Source: Panagrolaimus kolymaensis (Eukaryota; Nematoda; Chromadorea; Rhabditida; Panagrolaimidae). From it: 64,000 nt of DNA. The translations under genes were made by a program, and so were the position numbers. Each line of letters begins with the position of its first letter. Within the stretch, counting starts at the first letter, position 1. The notes under the pieces were generated by a model that worked only from the letters and a program-made list of their open reading frames with translations, was not told the origin of the DNA and did no database searches. The DNA is taken from NCBI GenBank assembly GCA_028622995.1, contig JAJQJQ010000076.1, positions 186,001 through 250,000 on the forward strand. Direction: 5' to 3'. Below are positions 61,801 to 64,000 of the stretch, in pieces.

Positions 61801-64000
61801 TATACAAAATAAAAATAAAAACACAAAACCCAAACGACATGCCATTCATCTTTTTTAGAGGCCCACAAAAAATTTTTTAAGGGTTTTTTCTTTGTTTCTA
61901 AAATGAAAAAGAAAACCTAACAAGATGAGACAGGAGAAAAAAAGCAAGCCTTCATTCAGCAACCATTTTTTTTTTTGAAGCAGCCTCACTTTTTAAGGTT
62001 ATCTAATCGCAATTAGCTTTCTTATTTTTTGAAATAGTCGACGTTTTTATTTCTTTTCTTTTTTTTTGTTGAGAGATATAGAGATGGATATATTTATTTC
62101 TCGGAAATAAATAAATGAATGAATGACAAGCTCGTGTGAAAATAAAGGCGCGCAATTTGATGCCTTTTTATTTTTTTTTTTTTTTTACAGCTAGGATGCT
62201 GCATGTCAAAGAATCATCTAATTGGCACACTCAAATAAAGCAAAAGAATAAAGCAAAAAAATAAAGATGCAATAATCTCAGAAGAAAAAATGGAATATTA
62301 ATGTTTTTTAAAGCCTTCAAAGGCTTTTTTTTTTGCTTTTTTGGAAGTAAAAGTTAAAAAAATGAGAATGTGCAAAAAAACTTACTCCAAAACAATTTTT
62401 TGAATCTAATAAGGAATCCAGCTTTTTTTCATTTAATTCCGGCAATTGATCCGGAGAATTTAAACCAAATGAAGCAATTTTGTTATCTGGTGGCGGAATC
62501 AGAGAATTTCTTTGAATATAAAGTAAGCGTCTCGAAGGATTATTATTATTTAAAAATGTCGTTGGGGATGGGGATGTTGGTGTGGAAAACATTGTTTTTG
62601 AGAGGATATCATTATTAAGTCGAGGAGATTGGCTGCAATCTGTATCACTTGAAGATGATAATCGTCTCATGATGGTTGAGCCACTTCCTCTGGGCGACAT
62701 CATTCTTGGTGTACCATTTGGGACAGAATGTCTAAAAAAATAGAAAAAGAAATAGATTGGTTAAAACACAAAATTCACAATCATTTTTTTCTTCAAACAA
62801 GCGAAAAAAATTACCTTTGTTTATAAATTCTTATAGAATCTCGAAATCGTGGAGAAAGAGATCGATTTTTAACGAGCAATGAATCAGTGACTTGTAAAAA
62901 TCTTGCTCGACGGGTTAATGGACTTCCTAGAATGCTGCTTTTCTGTTGCTCTGGTGAAGATGGAGGATCATCAATAAATTTAGCTCCATCTGGTGAAGTA
63001 ATAATCTTATCAGATTTACGTCGATGAATTTTGCGATTTTTATCTATGCTTGCAGCTTCTTTAGAAAATGCTGGAGAATGAACTCTTTTTTGATTTTCTA
63101 TCGGTGGTGCTCTTGTTGAATAATCAACACCGGTACTAATCGAAGTAGCTCCCATTGCGTCAATATACGTTGGAGGATCATATAAGAAATTTGCTAAAAC
63201 TTCTATTCCACTTTTCATTTCATTCGTATAATTCCATCCTGCTGGATAAACATAATGAGTGCCACGATAGGACGGGGCTAAAAAAAATATTTATCAACAA
63301 ATTAACTTAAACTTTTTTCTGGAAATAGCTCACCACTATGAATATCTTCGATTGGTTCATTACTAAATTCAACTGGAATTATTCTTTTATAAATTACTTT
63401 ACAATAACCCAAAACAAATAAAATAAAATCATTTAAATCATCTTTGTCAATAAAAAAATCAAGTCCTTGTTGAGTATTATTTTTTAGTTTAACAGTTACA
63501 GCTCGAAAAATATCGATATCTGGTGAAATTATTAAACTTTCAATTACATCATAATCCACGGCAATCGTAGGTTGAGATAATTTGCCGGGATGTCGAACAA
63601 GCAAACCTTGAAGTGAGTCAGTCTAAAATATTAAAAATAAATTTTGAAATTTTTTTGTTTTGAGCGAAAAAACCTGAATAATCATATCAACATGTGTATG
63701 TTTAAAAGTCACAGAAAAGCATCGACCACTGAACGTTGGTAAATGGCTCACAATTTGAACATATTTTAATTTTAAACTCAAACTTATATCATTTAATTCA
63801 TCAACAAATGAACAAACTGAAAATGCTAAACTTAGTTTATAAAAATGCATTTTTAATAATTTTAATTTTCTCACATGGCAAATCTTCACTCAAAGAACAT
63901 TTTTTAATTGGTGCACAATCTCTTGGACTTATACTTGATTGGCATTTAGCTTGAGGCTCTTCATCATCATCCTTTTTAAGATAAAATCTTAAATGCTTTC
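58896..64000 (-). CDS. FERM-domain scaffold protein with a helical C-terminal domain (5' part beyond the right edge)
   Basis: Eleven minus-strand exons: 63875-64000 (partial), 63674-63816, 63334-63622, 62815-63277, 62386-62731, 61206-61311, 60163-60542, 60023-60111, 59717-59974, 59329-59460 and 58896-59220. They encode the last 884 aa. The visible N-terminal part looks like the end of FERM lobe F2 and all of F3: LKLKYVQIVSHLPTFSGRCF, then LLVRHPGKLSQPTIAVDYDV, then DKDDLNDFILFVLGYCKVIY. A Ser/Pro/Arg-rich linker of several hundred residues follows, with SH3-like proline patches (PPPPKPPRRF) and basic-Ser motifs (RRKS, RRLSSSS). The last about 110 residues (SVLDTVDCADKVTEYAEILL to the end) look like a helical bundle reminiscent of a focal-adhesion-targeting domain. 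There is no kinase domain. FRMPD-like and FAK-like families are the candidates; I cannot decide. Exon 61206-61311 is short but supported by sites and phase. Confidence 0.75.

Overview
The window is nuclear DNA from a nematode. It is AT-rich, non-coding DNA is full of A and T runs, most introns are about 40-60 bp with GTAA/GTTT donors and TTTAG/TTTCAG acceptors, and the proteins match well-known worm families (MLC-1/2 light chain, EPI-1 laminin, MML-1, FoxG forkhead, OSM-9/OCR TRPV). The species cannot be fixed from the sequence. The short introns and the preference for TTTTAG over TTTCAG acceptors fit a rhabditid or tylenchid worm, but that is inference.

I support 13 protein-coding genes. All gene models were spliced by hand and every exon junction keeps the reading frame. 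From left to right: the 5' end of a TRPV channel (1-701, minus); a muscle myosin regulatory light chain (2371-3067, plus); a secreted two-DM13-domain protein (4759-8050, plus); a Skeletor-like DM13/DOMON-like protein (13022-15525, plus); a SUV3 mitochondrial RNA helicase (16131-18414, plus); a small secreted LRRNT-like protein (19407-20186, minus); a sex-peptide-receptor-like GPCR (25235-27786, plus); a complete 18-exon laminin alpha chain (28979-41142, plus, 3643 aa, EPI-1-like); a FoxG forkhead factor (44764-46259, plus); an unrecognised seven-helix membrane protein with a large ectodomain (48515-51470, plus); an unrecognised small secreted protein (51930-52642, plus); a Mondo/MML-1 bHLH factor (53312-56656, minus); and a FERM-domain protein running off the right edge (58896-64000, minus).

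There are no operon-like clusters of obviously related function. The two DM13 genes are the only paralogous neighbours. Several proteins are cell-surface or extracellular (laminin, DM13 pair, GPCR, the orphan receptor and the orphan secreted protein). Large gene-free tracts surround the regulatory and neural genes: about 5 kb before the Skeletor-like gene, 5 kb before the GPCR, and 3.6 kb and 2.3 kb around the forkhead gene. No tRNA, rRNA, CRISPR or intact transposon was seen.

The observations most worth following are a microRNA-like hairpin at 3574-3666, the orphan receptor with its ectodomain (48515-51470), a polybasic furin-like site inside the laminin coiled coil and another inside a split DM13 domain, two perfect CACGTG E-boxes upstream of mml-1, and a compositionally odd stretch behind the SUV3 gene (18415-19290).
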